NCBI GenBank assembly: GCA_964418585.1 | Contig: CAYQMG010000074.1 | Coordinates: 1-64,000, forward strand | Length of the DNA stretch: 64,000 nucleotides | Source: JAJRTE01 sp964418585 | GTDB lineage: Bacteria > Myxococcota_A > UBA796 > JAJRTE01 | Direction: 5' to 3' | In this document: positions 25,251 to 35,132 of the stretch, one piece after another | How the letters are laid out: every line of letters starts with the position of its first letter | Position numbering within the stretch: position 1 is the stretch's first letter | The notes under the pieces: generated by a model | What the model was told of the DNA's origin: nothing | What the model saw: only the letters and a program-made list of their open reading frames with translations | Databases searched by the model: none | Made by a program: the position numbers and the translations under genes

Positions 25251-27749
25251 GTGCTGCTCGTGGGTGGTGTGAGAGGCGGGTGCCGGATCGGGCGTCCGGG
25301 TCGTCCCTGGACCGGAAGGTGGTGTGTGGAGAGAGAGTCTGGAACCGACCGCGTGCGGCGGGACGTGTGTGATGCCGAGGAAGGCTCGAGTCTGTCCCGG
25401 GTCGAGGGGCCGGCCCGACGCTTGCGGGCGCTGTTGCCGGTCTGGGTGATTGTGGTGCTCCTGGCTGGAGGCGGTTCACTGTGCGGTCCGGTACACGTGG
25501 AGCGGTTCGGCCTGGTGGTCCGGGAGCCGGCATCCATCGTTCCGTGGCGTCCGGACAACGCGGAGGGCCGCGGGGGGCCCTACCGCATGTTGAGTCGTCT
25601 GTCGCGGCTCAGGCTCCGCTTTTCACCGTTTCCGGAAGAGGACCCGGACCGTCCTGACGGTCGCACGGTGCCGCGCATGCCCTCCCTGGAGGTCCCCGCC
25701 CCGAAGTGGGCCCCTGTCATGGTGGAAAATCCATCGGGAAAGGATGACACGCAGGTCTGGTCGGTGCCGTTTCCGGCCCCGTGGATCCTCCCTTCACGGT
25801 CGTCCGGGTCGGAACCCACCGGGCGACTGGAGGTATGGGTCGGTACCACCCTGCTCCACCCTTCGTCCGGCGACATTCCGGAACGTCTGGAAGCCGGGGC
25901 ATTTTCCATTGAGGGAGGCAATCTCTACGTGGCCACATCCGGAGAGCCTCCAGGCGCTCTTCGAGTCCTTTCCCCTTATCTCGAGGCGTCCCCGTTCCCG
26001 GCGCCGGAGGCATGGGAGGATGACGAACTCGTTCCATTGGTCCATGTCTGGCTCGGGGAGGATCGGCGACCAGCCCTGTATCTTCCCCCGCCGGGCGTGG
26101 TGGAAGACCGGCTCGAGGTCCCTTCTCACGGCGTCCTCAAGGTGGGCCTGGGGGTGCTCGACCCATTTCCCGGGTCCGAAGGAAACGGCGTGCAGTTCGA
26201 GGGGACTTTCCAGGAGACGGACGGCACCCAGCATGTGCTCTTTCGTGCAGCCATCGACCCCGCCACCGACGAGGGCCGAAGATGGAAGGAGGTGGAGGTC
26301 GCCCTGAAAGGTCTGGAAGGCCGCACCGGAACGCTCCGGATCGTCACCCAGACCCGCTCGGTCAACCGACTGTACCATGCGCTCCTCGCCGACCCGGTGA
26401 TCGTGTGGCCTGCACGCAGACAGGCCACCCGTCCCAACGTGCTCGTGCTGCTGTTCGATGCCCTTCGGCCGGACCAGTTGGCGGCCTATGGCGGACCGGT
26501 GGCCACCCCGGGCCTGGAGCAGTTGGCGCCGCCCGCACAATGCCGCCTTCGAGGGGTCTCCACCTCCTCCTGGACCCTTCCCGCCGTGGCTGGTCTCCTC
26601 TCCGGCCTCTACCCGGCGACAATGGGCTTGCCCGACGCCGTATCTCCGGATATCCGCGACCTGGACGTACTTCCACGGACGCCGACCCTCCCGCAGGACC
26701 TGCAACGTGCCGGATGGTACACGCTGGCAGTTATAAACAACCCATTTCTGAAACGGACAAAGCTGTTGGACGGATTCAACCGAAGCCTCTATCAACTGGA
26801 TGCCGCGGCGGACGAGATCGTGGACACGGCGACGGCAACCCTGGACACGGTGCAAGACCGCTGGCCGTTCATGGCTTACCTCCACTTCATGGATACCCAC
26901 CTCCCCTACCAGTCCCATCGCTGGGGTACTCGAGATGGCCGCAAGGTGGTGCTCGAGTCCCATCCCACCGAGTTTGCCGAGCGGTCGGTCGTGCTGAACC
27001 AACCCCGGACACCGGAACTGGAGGCAAGAATACGGACGCTCTACCAGGACGAAATCCGATTCCTGGACCTCGCGCTCGAGCGCCTTCATGCCTGGATGGA
27101 GGATCGAGGTATCACGGAAAACACGGTGGTGGTCGCCGTCTCGGACCACGGCGAGGCGTTCTGGGAACATGACACGTTCGAGCATGGGCACTCCTTGAGC
27201 GCGGAGGTCAACGACGTGGTACTGCTCCTTTGCCCGCCCGGGGCGAAACGCTGGTGGGCCGACACCCCATCGGGCCGGGTTGAAGCGGAACCTGGCTGGA
27301 CAGACCCGGGCAACCGACCCGTATCCCTCATCGATGTTCGCCCCACCGTGCTTGGATTCCTCGGCATCACCCCGGAAAGGCCCTGCCAGGGCGTGGATCT
27401 GTCCACAGCCACCGGAAGAACCCGGGCGAAACACCGGACGCTGTTCGCGGACGGCGTGCTGTACGGTGCTCCCGAACACGCCGTTATCGACTGGCCCTAC
27501 ACGCTGATTCAGAGGAACGGTCGCCCTCCCCTGCTGTACAACCGGGCGACCGACCCGGAGGAACACACGGACCTGGCCGGAGAAAGCCCCGACAAGGTCG
27601 CCGAACTCCTGGCCCGCCTCCGGGAACACCGGGAACGGTGCCAGCAGATCCGGTCGCAACTGGCCCCCGCCGGGACCACCCCGCGGAGAGGAGGCAACAT
27701 CGATGCCGCTACACGCGATCAACTCAGAGCCCTCGGCTACCTCCAGTGA
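25251..27749 (+). CDS. Membrane-anchored sulfatase-fold (alkaline phosphatase superfamily) protein lacking the formylglycine Cys
   Basis: Up to 832 residues; start uncertain (GTG at 25251 used, later GTGs possible). A hydrophobic anchor (LLPVWVIVVLLAGGG, about 63-77) puts the rest outside the membrane. An N-terminal all-beta region (about 90-390) precedes the catalytic domain (about 394-800): NVLVLLFDALRPDQLAAYG, SSWTLPAVAGLLSGLYP, YLHFMDTHLPYQ, VVVAVSDHGEAFWEHDTFEH. Where sulfatases have CxPxR it has TLPAV, so it cannot form formylglycine; Thr may be the nucleophile, as in LtaS/EptA-type phosphotransferases. It overlaps the next gene, a GT-C transferase, by 47 bp. A role in decorating or releasing an envelope glycan is inferred. 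Confidence 0.82.
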   Translation: MLLVGGVRGGCRIGRPGRPWTGRWCVERESGTDRVRRDVCDAEEGSSLSRVEGPARRLRALLPVWVIVVLLAGGGSLCGPVHVERFGLVVREPASIVPWRPDNAEGRGGPYRMLSRLSRLRLRFSPFPEEDPDRPDGRTVPRMPSLEVPAPKWAPVMVENPSGKDDTQVWSVPFPAPWILPSRSSGSEPTGRLEVWVGTTLLHPSSGDIPERLEAGAFSIEGGNLYVATSGEPPGALRVLSPYLEASPFPAPEAWEDDELVPLVHVWLGEDRRPALYLPPPGVVEDRLEVPSHGVLKVGLGVLDPFPGSEGNGVQFEGTFQETDGTQHVLFRAAIDPATDEGRRWKEVEVALKGLEGRTGTLRIVTQTRSVNRLYHALLADPVIVWPARRQATRPNVLVLLFDALRPDQLAAYGGPVATPGLEQLAPPAQCRLRGVSTSSWTLPAVAGLLSGLYPATMGLPDAVSPDIRDLDVLPRTPTLPQDLQRAGWYTLAVINNPFLKRTKLLDGFNRSLYQLDAAADEIVDTATATLDTVQDRWPFMAYLHFMDTHLPYQSHRWGTRDGRKVVLESHPTEFAERSVVLNQPRTPELEARIRTLYQDEIRFLDLALERLHAWMEDRGITENTVVVAVSDHGEAFWEHDTFEHGHSLSAEVNDVVLLLCPPGAKRWWADTPSGRVEAEPGWTDPGNRPVSLIDVRPTVLGFLGITPERPCQGVDLSTATGRTRAKHRTLFADGVLYGAPEHAVIDWPYTLIQRNGRPPLLYNRATDPEEHTDLAGESPDKVAELLARLREHRERCQQIRSQLAPAGTTPRRGGNIDAATRDQLRALGYLQ

Positions 27750-29307
27750 GCACCGGGTCGTCGGGTGGTCTCCCTCCTTCGTGGCAGCCGTGGCCACGAC
27801 CGTTCCGGTCCTGCTCCTGCACGCCTGGTACTTCCGCCACACCTGCGACGACGCCTACATCTCGTTTCGGTACGCCCGCAACCTGGTCGATGGGCTCGGC
27901 CTCGTCTACAATCCGGGCGAGCGCGTCATGGGTTACTCGAACTTCCTCTGGGTCCTGCTTCTGGCCGGGCTCCACGCGCTGGGCTTGGACCTGGTGCTCG
28001 CGGCTCGGATCCTCGGCGCCCTGTTCTCCGGAGCCACTTTATTGTTGACCGTTTCCTTCGTCCGCCAATGGTCGACCCGGGCCGTGACCGCCTGGTTTCC
28101 CGCTGTCTGGCTCGCACTAAACGGCACGTTCGCGCTCTGGACCCTTGGTGGTCTGGAAGGCCCTCTCTTCGCCTTCCTGCTCCTGGGCGCCGTCGTGAGC
28201 GCCTCCCGGTTGACATCGACCTCGAGTCCCCGCGCCTTTGCCAAGCTGGGCCTGTGGCTCGGCCTGGCCGCCCTCACCCGCCCCGAAGGCGTGTTCTACT
28301 CCGTCCCCATCTGCACCTGGGTGCTCTTCCGCCGATTTTTCACCCGGAAAAGAAGCAACCCGGAGGAAAAGGTGGAGTCCCGACGATTGCTCGCCGGTGT
28401 CGCCCTTGCACTGAGTATCGACGCCGCTTTCTATCTTGCCCTCTCACTCTGGATGTTCTTCTACTATGGTGACCCGCTTCCAAACACCTACTACGCCAAG
28501 GCCCACCCGCTGTCGCCGGCCATCCTGTCTCGAGGCATGCTTTTTGCGTGGCGATTCCTGCGCGCATACCATTTCGTTCCAGCCGGCATCCTGTTCTGGT
28601 GGGCTGTGGCGACCCGACTGTCGCCAAGAGCCCGAGGTTGGCTACCTTCGAGCGTGATCGGTGCGTTCCTGGTTTTCTTTCTGGTCACCGGCGGCGACGC
28701 CCTGGTGTACCACCGGATGTGGTTCTGGACTCTACCCATGTTCGGCCTGCTGGCAGCCGAGGCAGCGGAAGCAACCTGTGGGCGACGGCCCGTCCTGGCG
28801 TGGACGGCGGGTGCGGCCGCCCTGGCACTCACCTTTCCCAACTCCATCGTGGGCGAGGACATCACCTACTTGCGGGCGGACGACCGTTTTCTCGCCGACG
28901 TGGCGGTCCTGGGCCGATACTTGAGGGAAGAAACTTCGCCGGACACGCTCATCGCGGCCAACAACATCGGCGTGTTGGGTTACGAGAGTCAGCGTCCCAT
29001 CCTGGACATGCTTGGGCTCACCGACCGCCACATCGCGCGTGCCCCCGGGAAACCGGTTGCAACGCCCGGGCACGAAAGCCACGACGGCGGCTACGTGCTT
29101 CAGCGAGACCCGGACCTGGTGTTCCTGGGCATGCCTCGAGTCCTGTCCCGGCCGGCGACCCTGCGGGACAAACCGGGCCGACTGTATCCCTCCGACGTGG
29201 ACCTGATTCGGGATGCCCGTTTTCGGGCGCGATACGCGCTGTACAACTTCGAGCTTCCAGGCGGCCGCTACGCGCCGGTTTTTCTGAAGAAAACCCTTTT
29301 TCCTTGA
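27703..29307 (+). CDS. GT-C fold membrane glycosyltransferase (AftB-like)
   Basis: 534 residues; ATG at 27703 after GGAGAGGAGG, inside the previous gene. About ten membrane helices are visible. The first periplasmic loop has the polyprenyl-phosphate-sugar transferase signature DDAYISFRYARNLVDG with GLVYNPGERVMGYSNFLWVL; the paired Asp residues are the expected catalytic acids. This opening is typical of the arabinofuranosyltransferase AftB/GT-C group. A soluble C-terminal part (about 395-534) follows. Translationally coupled to the sulfatase-fold protein; together they may build or modify a surface glycan. Donor and acceptor unknown. Confidence 0.82.
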   Translation: MPLHAINSEPSATSSEHRVVGWSPSFVAAVATTVPVLLLHAWYFRHTCDDAYISFRYARNLVDGLGLVYNPGERVMGYSNFLWVLLLAGLHALGLDLVLAARILGALFSGATLLLTVSFVRQWSTRAVTAWFPAVWLALNGTFALWTLGGLEGPLFAFLLLGAVVSASRLTSTSSPRAFAKLGLWLGLAALTRPEGVFYSVPICTWVLFRRFFTRKRSNPEEKVESRRLLAGVALALSIDAAFYLALSLWMFFYYGDPLPNTYYAKAHPLSPAILSRGMLFAWRFLRAYHFVPAGILFWWAVATRLSPRARGWLPSSVIGAFLVFFLVTGGDALVYHRMWFWTLPMFGLLAAEAAEATCGRRPVLAWTAGAAALALTFPNSIVGEDITYLRADDRFLADVAVLGRYLREETSPDTLIAANNIGVLGYESQRPILDMLGLTDRHIARAPGKPVATPGHESHDGGYVLQRDPDLVFLGMPRVLSRPATLRDKPGRLYPSDVDLIRDARFRARYALYNFELPGGRYAPVFLKKTLFP

Positions 29308-29334
29308 ATTCCGTTGAGTTACACAACTCTCACC

Positions 29335-29363
29335 TTGACACCACGGCGGTTGCGTGGTATGAG
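29335..29363 (+). promoter_or_regulatory. Promoter of the molybdenum hydroxylase operon
   Basis: TTGACA (29335-29340), 17 bp, TATGAG (29358-29363). A small inverted repeat, GAGTT-ACAC-AACTC (29316-29329), sits just upstream and could be an activator site or the end of the previous transcript. Confidence 0.6.
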
Positions 29364-29441
29364 CAATCACCTGTCTCGTTTGTCTGGCACCTCGAGATCG
29401 CGGTCCCAGGACCGCGGCTCGTCCAACAGCAGGAGTGCGTC

Positions 29442-30266
29442 ATGTTTCATCCTTTCTCCTATGTCGCACCCCGAACGAAATCCGAACTTCTTGGGATACT
29501 TCGGGATGACGGAGACCGGTCGCGGCTGCTGGCCGGGGGGACCGATGTTCTGGCGGAACTGAGGTTCGCACGGGAGGCCCCGAAGCTGGTGATCGATATC
29601 AAGAAGGTGCGGGATTTCCAGGGGATTCGCCTGGTCGAGGGGGAGGGGCTGTCAATCGGACCTCGAGCTACCTGTACCGACGTGCTGGAGAGCCCGGTGG
29701 TCCGGCAGAGATACCCGCTGCTTGCCATTGCCGCCGGGAAACTCGGGTCCCCTCAGCTCAGAAACCGTGCCACCCCCATCGGCAACCTCTGCACAGCGTC
29801 ACCTTGCGCGGACATGGCCGCCGCCTTTCTCGCTCTGGGCGCCTGGGTGGAACTCGAGTCTGCCCAAGGGGTGCGCCGGGTCCCGGTGGACAGCTTTTTT
29901 GTCGGGGTCAAGCAGACGGTTGTCGAACCGGATGAGGTGGTGACTCGAGTGGTCGTGCCGGCCGACATGGAGGGAGCTGCGGGCGACATGGAGAAGCTGA
30001 AGCGTATCCGTGGTCACGACCTGGCGTTGGCGAGCGTGGCGCTGGTGAAGCATGGAGGAAAGCTTCGGGTGGCCATCGGCTCGTGTGCCCCCACGCCGGT
30101 GGTGCTTCCCGAACTCCCGATCGAGACGCCGGTGGAGGAGGTGGTCGCCGAGGCGCACAAGGTGATCAAGCCCATTGACGACGTGCGTGCTTCTGCGGAG
30201 TATCGGACATTCATGGTTGGCGTTTTCATCGAGCGGCTGATGGCGCGTATCGAGCCGCAACAGTAA
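29442..30266 (+). CDS. Molybdenum hydroxylase, FAD-binding subunit
   Basis: 274 residues, usual for the medium (CoxM/XdhB-type) subunit. The ATG at 29442 follows CAGGAG. The FAD signature LLAGGTDVLAELR is at about 28-40, and GSPQLRNRATPIGNLCTASP followed by CADMAAAFLALGA is the second FAD loop. The CO-dehydrogenase C-terminal domain follows, with KRIRGHDLALASVAL. It passes electrons from the 2Fe-2S subunit to an acceptor. No 4Fe-4S insertion as in 4-hydroxybenzoyl-CoA reductase is present. First of three co-transcribed genes. Confidence 0.93.
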   Translation: MFHPFSYVAPRTKSELLGILRDDGDRSRLLAGGTDVLAELRFAREAPKLVIDIKKVRDFQGIRLVEGEGLSIGPRATCTDVLESPVVRQRYPLLAIAAGKLGSPQLRNRATPIGNLCTASPCADMAAAFLALGAWVELESAQGVRRVPVDSFFVGVKQTVVEPDEVVTRVVVPADMEGAAGDMEKLKRIRGHDLALASVALVKHGGKLRVAIGSCAPTPVVLPELPIETPVEEVVAEAHKVIKPIDDVRASAEYRTFMVGVFIERLMARIEPQQ

Positions 30267-30280
30267 GGACGGGAAGGGCC

Positions 30281-30766
30281 ATGCGAATTCGAGTACGTGT
30301 GAATGGACGGGAGTATCACCAGGAAGCGCCGGACCACTGGACCCTGCTCCGGTTCCTCCGTGAGGGGTTGGGGCTGACCGGGACCAAGGAGGGGTGTGGT
30401 GCCGGGGAGTGTGGGGCGTGCACGATCATCATGGACGGTCGCACGGTCAACTCCTGCCTGGTGCTGGCGCCCGAGGCGGACGGAGCCACGATCGAGACGA
30501 TTGAAGGCCAGGCAGAGGGAGGGAAGCTGACCAGGCTTCAGGAAGCGCTGCACAAGCACCATGCGGTGCAGTGCGGTTTCTGCACCCCGGGAATGGTGAT
30601 GTCGATCGAGGCGTTCCTGCGCGTCAACCCCCGCCCGACGGTTGCGGAGATCAAGGAAGCGATCGAAGGCAACTTCTGCCGGTGCACCGGCTATCAGCAA
30701 ATCATCGAAGCTGTCCAGGAGGTCACGGGTCAGCGGCAGGAGCAGGAGGAACTGGGCCATGCTTGA
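30281..30766 (+). CDS. Molybdenum hydroxylase, 2Fe-2S subunit
   Basis: 161 residues, the standard small subunit. The plant-type ferredoxin cluster motif GCGAGECGACTIIMDG is followed by the distal cysteine in VNSCLVLA; the second cluster has CGFCTPGMVM and NFCRCTGYQQII. Fifteen bp after the FAD subunit and overlapping the next start by 8 bp. Confidence 0.96.
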   Translation: MRIRVRVNGREYHQEAPDHWTLLRFLREGLGLTGTKEGCGAGECGACTIIMDGRTVNSCLVLAPEADGATIETIEGQAEGGKLTRLQEALHKHHAVQCGFCTPGMVMSIEAFLRVNPRPTVAEIKEAIEGNFCRCTGYQQIIEAVQEVTGQRQEQEELGHA

Positions 30767-33182
30767 GAAGGTACCAGCAAGCGAGTTGAAGTGCGTGGGC
30801 CACGGCACCGAGCGAATCGACACCGTGGAGAAGGTCACCGGAGCCGCCTACTACACCGGCGATCTTTGCTTCCCGGGCATGCTCTTCGGCAAGGTGAAAC
30901 GGAGTCCGCACGCCAAGGCCCGTATCGTACACATCGACACCTCCCGGGCTCGAGCCCTGCCTGGAGTCCACGCGGTGCTGACAGGTGCGGACCTGGACGT
31001 GCGGGTGGGTCTCTACCTGGTGGACAAATACGTGCTCGCCCGTGATGTGGTCCGGCATTTTGGCGAGGCGGTTGCGGCCGTGGCCGCGGAGAGCCCGGAG
31101 ATCGCCCGCAAGGCCGTGGACTTGATCCAGGTGGAATACGAGCCCATGACCCCGGTGCTCGATCCGGCCGAAGCGGTCAAGAACGGTGCACCGCTCGTCC
31201 ATCCGGACCTGGGAAGCTATGACTACGTCCAGGAAGTCTTCTCCCCGGTCGGGGGCACCAACATCGCCAACATCAGCAAGTATCGAAAGGGCGACATCGA
31301 AAAGGGGTTCGCCGAGGCGGACGTGATCGTGGAAAGGGAGTACACCAACCCGAGCGTCCAGCACGTGCCCATGGAGACGCACGTTTCCATCGGACAGTGG
31401 CAGCCGGGAGACAAGATTCAGATCTGGACATCGGCACAGTCTCCATTCACGGTCCGGAACCTTTTCTGTCATTCGTTCAAGCTGTCCCACAACCAGGTAC
31501 GGGTTTTCATCCCCTACGTGGGCGGTGGATTCGGCGGCAAGGCCGGCATTCACCTCGAGCCGCTGGCCTGCTGCCTCTCTCGAGCCGCCGGTGGGCGTCC
31601 GGTGAAGATTCAAGCCACCCGGGAGGAGGAGTTCTCCTTGCTTCCTTGCCGATCCGGCCTGGTGAATCGGATCAAGACCGGCGTCACCCGGGACGGACGA
31701 ATCGTGGCCCAGCAGATGACCATGCTGTGGGATGCCGGGGCCTATGCAGACTACGCCGTCAATGTGACTCGAGCCTCGGGGTACTCCGCGGCTGGTCCCT
31801 ACGAGATTCCGAATGCCCACATCGACGCCTATACCGTCTACACCAACAAGCCCTTCGGGACCGCCTATCGAGGCTTCGGCCACGTGGAATTCTCCTGGGG
31901 CACGGAGCGACACATGACCATCCTTGCGCGGGCCATCGGGATGGACCCGCTCGAGTTCCGGAAACGGAATGCGCTCCGACCCGGCTCCATCACGCTGACT
32001 GGGGAGGTGATTCGTGAGCACACGGGCAACGTGACCAAGTGCATGGACACCGTGGCTCGAGCCATCGGGTACGGAGAACCGTTGTCGAAGGAACTTGAAG
32101 ACCGGGAGGCCAGGACGGGCAAGCGTATCGGCAAGGCGGTCGTGGCCCTGCACAAGGCGCCGGCCATGCCCCCGTTCACGGGGACAGCGGTGGTGTTGCG
32201 GATGAACGAGGACGGCACGGTGATCGCCACCCTCTCGTTGACCGAGATTGGTGCGGGGACCTACACAAGCATTGCGCAAATCATCGCCGAGGCCCTGAAG
32301 TTCCCGGTGGAGCGGATCAAGATCCCGATCGAAAACGACACGGACCGCGACCCCTACGACTGGCAGACGGTGGCCTCCAAGGGACTGATGCTGTGTGGCA
32401 ACGCGGGGATCCTCGCTGCCCGGGATCTGCTCAACAAGGCCTACGACATGGCCGCGCAGGTGCTCCGCGCCAACCCCTGTGACCTGGACCACGATGCAGA
32501 TCGTATCTTCGTGCGCCACGCACCCGACCAGTCTGTCACCTTCCGTTCCCTGGCGGTCGGATACGCCTATCCGAACGGAAGCGGAATCGGCGGCCCACTG
32601 GTGGGTGTGGGACGGTATATTGCGCAGGGATTGACCAACCTGGACAAGGAGACAGGACAGGGGCTGCCCGCCCTGGACTGGACCTATGGCGCGCACGGCC
32701 TGGTGGTGGAAGTCGACCCGATCACCGGTGAGTACGAGGTACTCAAGGTGGCCTCCGCGTTCGACGTGGGCAAGGCGATCAACCCTCTCGCGGTCCGCGG
32801 CCAGATCATCGGAGGGATGATCCAGGGACTCGGCACCGCCATGTGCGAGGGCTACATCTACGACGCTGCGGGCAAACTGCTCAATCCCAACTTCACGGAC
32901 AACAAAATCCCGACCTCCCTGGACATGCCTGCCGAGATCGAGGCATACGTGGTGGAAACCCCCCAAATCGACGGACCATACGGAGCTCGAGGCGTGGGGG
33001 AACACTCCATGATTGCGATCTGCGCGGCACTCGGAAACGCCATCCAGGACGCATGCGGGGCAGACCTCACCAAGATGCCTATCCGGTGGGAAGATGTGTG
33101 GCGGGCACTCAAGACAGCCGGGCCTCAGGTCGAGTCGTCAGCCACCATCCGCAACCGGGCAGCCTGTAACACCCGCAAGTAA
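30759..33182 (+). CDS. Molybdenum hydroxylase, molybdopterin-binding catalytic subunit
   Basis: 807 residues from the ATG at 30759, inside the end of the previous gene. Xanthine-dehydrogenase-family large subunit: RIDTVEKVTGAAYYTGDL at the N-terminus, YVGGGFGGKAGIHLEPLA for cofactor binding, AYRGFGHVEFSWGTE, and the catalytic Glu in GARGVGEHSM. It lacks the AYRCSFR loop of true CO dehydrogenases, so the substrate is more likely a purine, aldehyde, N-heterocycle or CoA thioester. The exact substrate cannot be read from sequence. moaD and moaE are 4 kb away, but no insertion chaperone (XdhC/CoxF-like) gene is seen. Confidence 0.93.
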   Translation: MLEKVPASELKCVGHGTERIDTVEKVTGAAYYTGDLCFPGMLFGKVKRSPHAKARIVHIDTSRARALPGVHAVLTGADLDVRVGLYLVDKYVLARDVVRHFGEAVAAVAAESPEIARKAVDLIQVEYEPMTPVLDPAEAVKNGAPLVHPDLGSYDYVQEVFSPVGGTNIANISKYRKGDIEKGFAEADVIVEREYTNPSVQHVPMETHVSIGQWQPGDKIQIWTSAQSPFTVRNLFCHSFKLSHNQVRVFIPYVGGGFGGKAGIHLEPLACCLSRAAGGRPVKIQATREEEFSLLPCRSGLVNRIKTGVTRDGRIVAQQMTMLWDAGAYADYAVNVTRASGYSAAGPYEIPNAHIDAYTVYTNKPFGTAYRGFGHVEFSWGTERHMTILARAIGMDPLEFRKRNALRPGSITLTGEVIREHTGNVTKCMDTVARAIGYGEPLSKELEDREARTGKRIGKAVVALHKAPAMPPFTGTAVVLRMNEDGTVIATLSLTEIGAGTYTSIAQIIAEALKFPVERIKIPIENDTDRDPYDWQTVASKGLMLCGNAGILAARDLLNKAYDMAAQVLRANPCDLDHDADRIFVRHAPDQSVTFRSLAVGYAYPNGSGIGGPLVGVGRYIAQGLTNLDKETGQGLPALDWTYGAHGLVVEVDPITGEYEVLKVASAFDVGKAINPLAVRGQIIGGMIQGLGTAMCEGYIYDAAGKLLNPNFTDNKIPTSLDMPAEIEAYVVETPQIDGPYGARGVGEHSMIAICAALGNAIQDACGADLTKMPIRWEDVWRALKTAGPQVESSATIRNRAACNTRK

Positions 33183-33204
33183 CCGCCCTCCCGGTGTTTC
33201 CCTC

Positions 33205-34989
33205 CTACGGACACGTGGAAAACGCAGACGGGGTGCTCGCAAAAGACCCGTCGGCCAGCACGGCAATACGTCCCTCCCCGCCAGTCCCTCCGTAGGTGAT
33301 CGCAGCCCCGGCTTCACTCCCTATTCCACCCTGCCCCCCCTCGGCCACCAACTGTCCAGTGCTCACCATCGTGGTTCGGGCGATGAGCGCAATGGTTCCC
33401 CCGGCCCCTCCGCCACCACCGCCCGGAGAAGCACTTCCACCGATTTGACCATCCTCACCATCCCCGCCACTCGCGTCAAGGGTTCCCTCCAGGGACAGGG
33501 TGTCCGCAACAATCAACAGAATGCCCCCTCCAAACCCACCCGCTCCGCCGTAGGCCCCACAACAGGGGTCGATATCAAGCCCGCCGGCTCCACCAGCACC
33601 TCCAAACTGGAGAGTCGACAGGCCCTCGTCAGCCACTGTATCACCACCCTTCCCGGGTACCGTGCTGTACCCCGGGTAGTGCCCCCCCTCGGCTCCGCTC
33701 GTGGCATGGCCTCCACCTCCCCCGCAGGCGTGAGCATAACTCGGCGCCGAACCACCACCGCCCCCGGTAAAGTTCGCATCCGTCGTCCGACTCCCCACGC
33801 CCGCCTGAGACTCCCCTTGCTGCCCCACCTGGGTCGGCGAGGTCGACCGGGTCCCACCTCGATAACCGGCACCGACTGCGGAAATGAATGCGTCAGGCTC
33901 CACCACCAAATGACCACTGACCACAAAAGCCAATACCCCCCCAAACGTGCCATCCCACGAAGGCGCTTTCAGCATGGCCCCGGTGCGAACCGTCACATCA
34001 CTGAATTGCGGCACGCGTTGCACCGTGATGACATCGCTTCCGAAAAAGTTCTGCCGCAAGGGCCAGGCCAAAGTCAACGTATCCCCTTCCACCCTTGCCA
34101 CCCGCGCAAACTCGTAAACACCGACCATCGACAGGTCACCCACGGCCACCCGCAGCAGCAGGAGGTCTCCGACCTCGAATCCGGAACTGTCTTCCACCAC
34201 GATCGCCACGTCGCCGACCGCTGCTGCCGATGTGAGCAACGTCACGAACGGTGTCAATGTCGTGTCCAGGTCCACGGCGAGCACCCCGTCTCGACCATCC
34301 CCCGGCGTAAAATCCACTCCGTCACAATCGCTGTCCACACAGTCCAACCAGACCTCCGCGGCCCCCGGGTAGACCGTCTCGTCCGTGTCGTCGCATTCCG
34401 CGCAACCGAGATAGCCGTCACCGTCTTCGTCACTCTCTCCACCTTCCGCCCACGTCTCTCCGTCGCAGTCGTTGTCCCGTCCGTCGCAAACCTCCGCCGC
34501 CCCGGGATACACCGCGGCATCCGTGTCGTCGCATTCCCCGCAACCGAGATAGCCGTCACCGTCTCCGTCACTCTCTCCACCTTCCGCCCACGTCTCTCCG
34601 TCGCAGTCGTTGTCCTGCCCGTCGCAAACCTCCGCCGCCCCGGGATACACCGCGGCATCCGTGTCGTCGCAATCGACCGCGGCCAGGAAACCGTCTCCAT
34701 CTTCATCGACCGGGGGAGTAGGCGTGGGAGGTTCCGGCGTCGCAGTCGCCGGTTCCGGCGTCGCAGTCGCTGGTTCCGGCGTCGGCGTGACAGGTTGAAG
34801 GGTCGGAGTAGGCGCTGTGGGTGTTGCCGTGTGCCCCTGGAACGGTGGTGTGGGAGAGGTTGATGGTTCTGGACTTGCCGTGGGCGAGGGGGATTGTGGA
34901 GGTGAGTCATCATCGCCGTTTGTATCCGGGCAGGCGACAAGCGTTATGGCCAGAAGAACACCACCGAGCACACGACACGACCACCACAC
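33205..34989 (-). CDS. MopE-repeat lipoprotein with Gly-rich C-terminal domain
   Basis: 594 residues. The GTG at 34989 follows GGAGG and starts a textbook lipoprotein signal (MWWSCRVLGGVLLAITLVAC); longer in-frame starts lack this and run into the next gene. A Pro/Thr/Ser linker (about 30-100, with PEPATAT repeats) leads to three MopE units (DCDDTDAAVYPGAAEVCDG). A beta-rich middle (about 230-400) follows, then a Gly-rich C-terminal part with GGGGGAGGTIALIARTT. The architecture is a smaller version of the 1616-residue protein at 3372. Last gene of the moaD-moaE-trmB-Fcl-like run, though it may have its own promoter. Confidence 0.85.
   Translation of the reverse strand: MWWSCRVLGGVLLAITLVACPDTNGDDDSPPQSPSPTASPEPSTSPTPPFQGHTATPTAPTPTLQPVTPTPEPATATPEPATATPEPPTPTPPVDEDGDGFLAAVDCDDTDAAVYPGAAEVCDGQDNDCDGETWAEGGESDGDGDGYLGCGECDDTDAAVYPGAAEVCDGRDNDCDGETWAEGGESDEDGDGYLGCAECDDTDETVYPGAAEVWLDCVDSDCDGVDFTPGDGRDGVLAVDLDTTLTPFVTLLTSAAAVGDVAIVVEDSSGFEVGDLLLLRVAVGDLSMVGVYEFARVARVEGDTLTLAWPLRQNFFGSDVITVQRVPQFSDVTVRTGAMLKAPSWDGTFGGVLAFVVSGHLVVEPDAFISAVGAGYRGGTRSTSPTQVGQQGESQAGVGSRTTDANFTGGGGGSAPSYAHACGGGGGHATSGAEGGHYPGYSTVPGKGGDTVADEGLSTLQFGGAGGAGGLDIDPCCGAYGGAGGFGGGILLIVADTLSLEGTLDASGGDGEDGQIGGSASPGGGGGGAGGTIALIARTTMVSTGQLVAEGGQGGIGSEAGAAITYGGTGGEGRIAVLADGSFASTPSAFSTCP
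34330..34715 (-). repeat. Three near-identical in-gene MopE units
   Basis: Two of the three units (about 120 bp each, encoding AEVCDGxDNDCDGETWAEGG) are almost identical in DNA, for example two copies of the stretch encoding GETWAEGGESD and YPGAAEVCDG. This suggests recent duplication or gene conversion. Confidence 0.75.
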
Positions 34990-35132
34990 GGGAACCTCCG
35001 GAGCGACACGACAGAACCACGAAGTCGAGTAGTCATGATACCACCGGCGCCGGGAAGGATCCATGTTCAGGAACGGAGGGGTCGGATTTGACGAGCCGGC
35101 CGGTGTTCGTGGCGTGTGTGGGACAGGAGGCT

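Noticed and set aside
30759..33182. Aerobic carbon-monoxide dehydrogenase (CoxL)
   Set aside because: The defining AYRCSFR loop is absent (AYRGFGHVEF instead).
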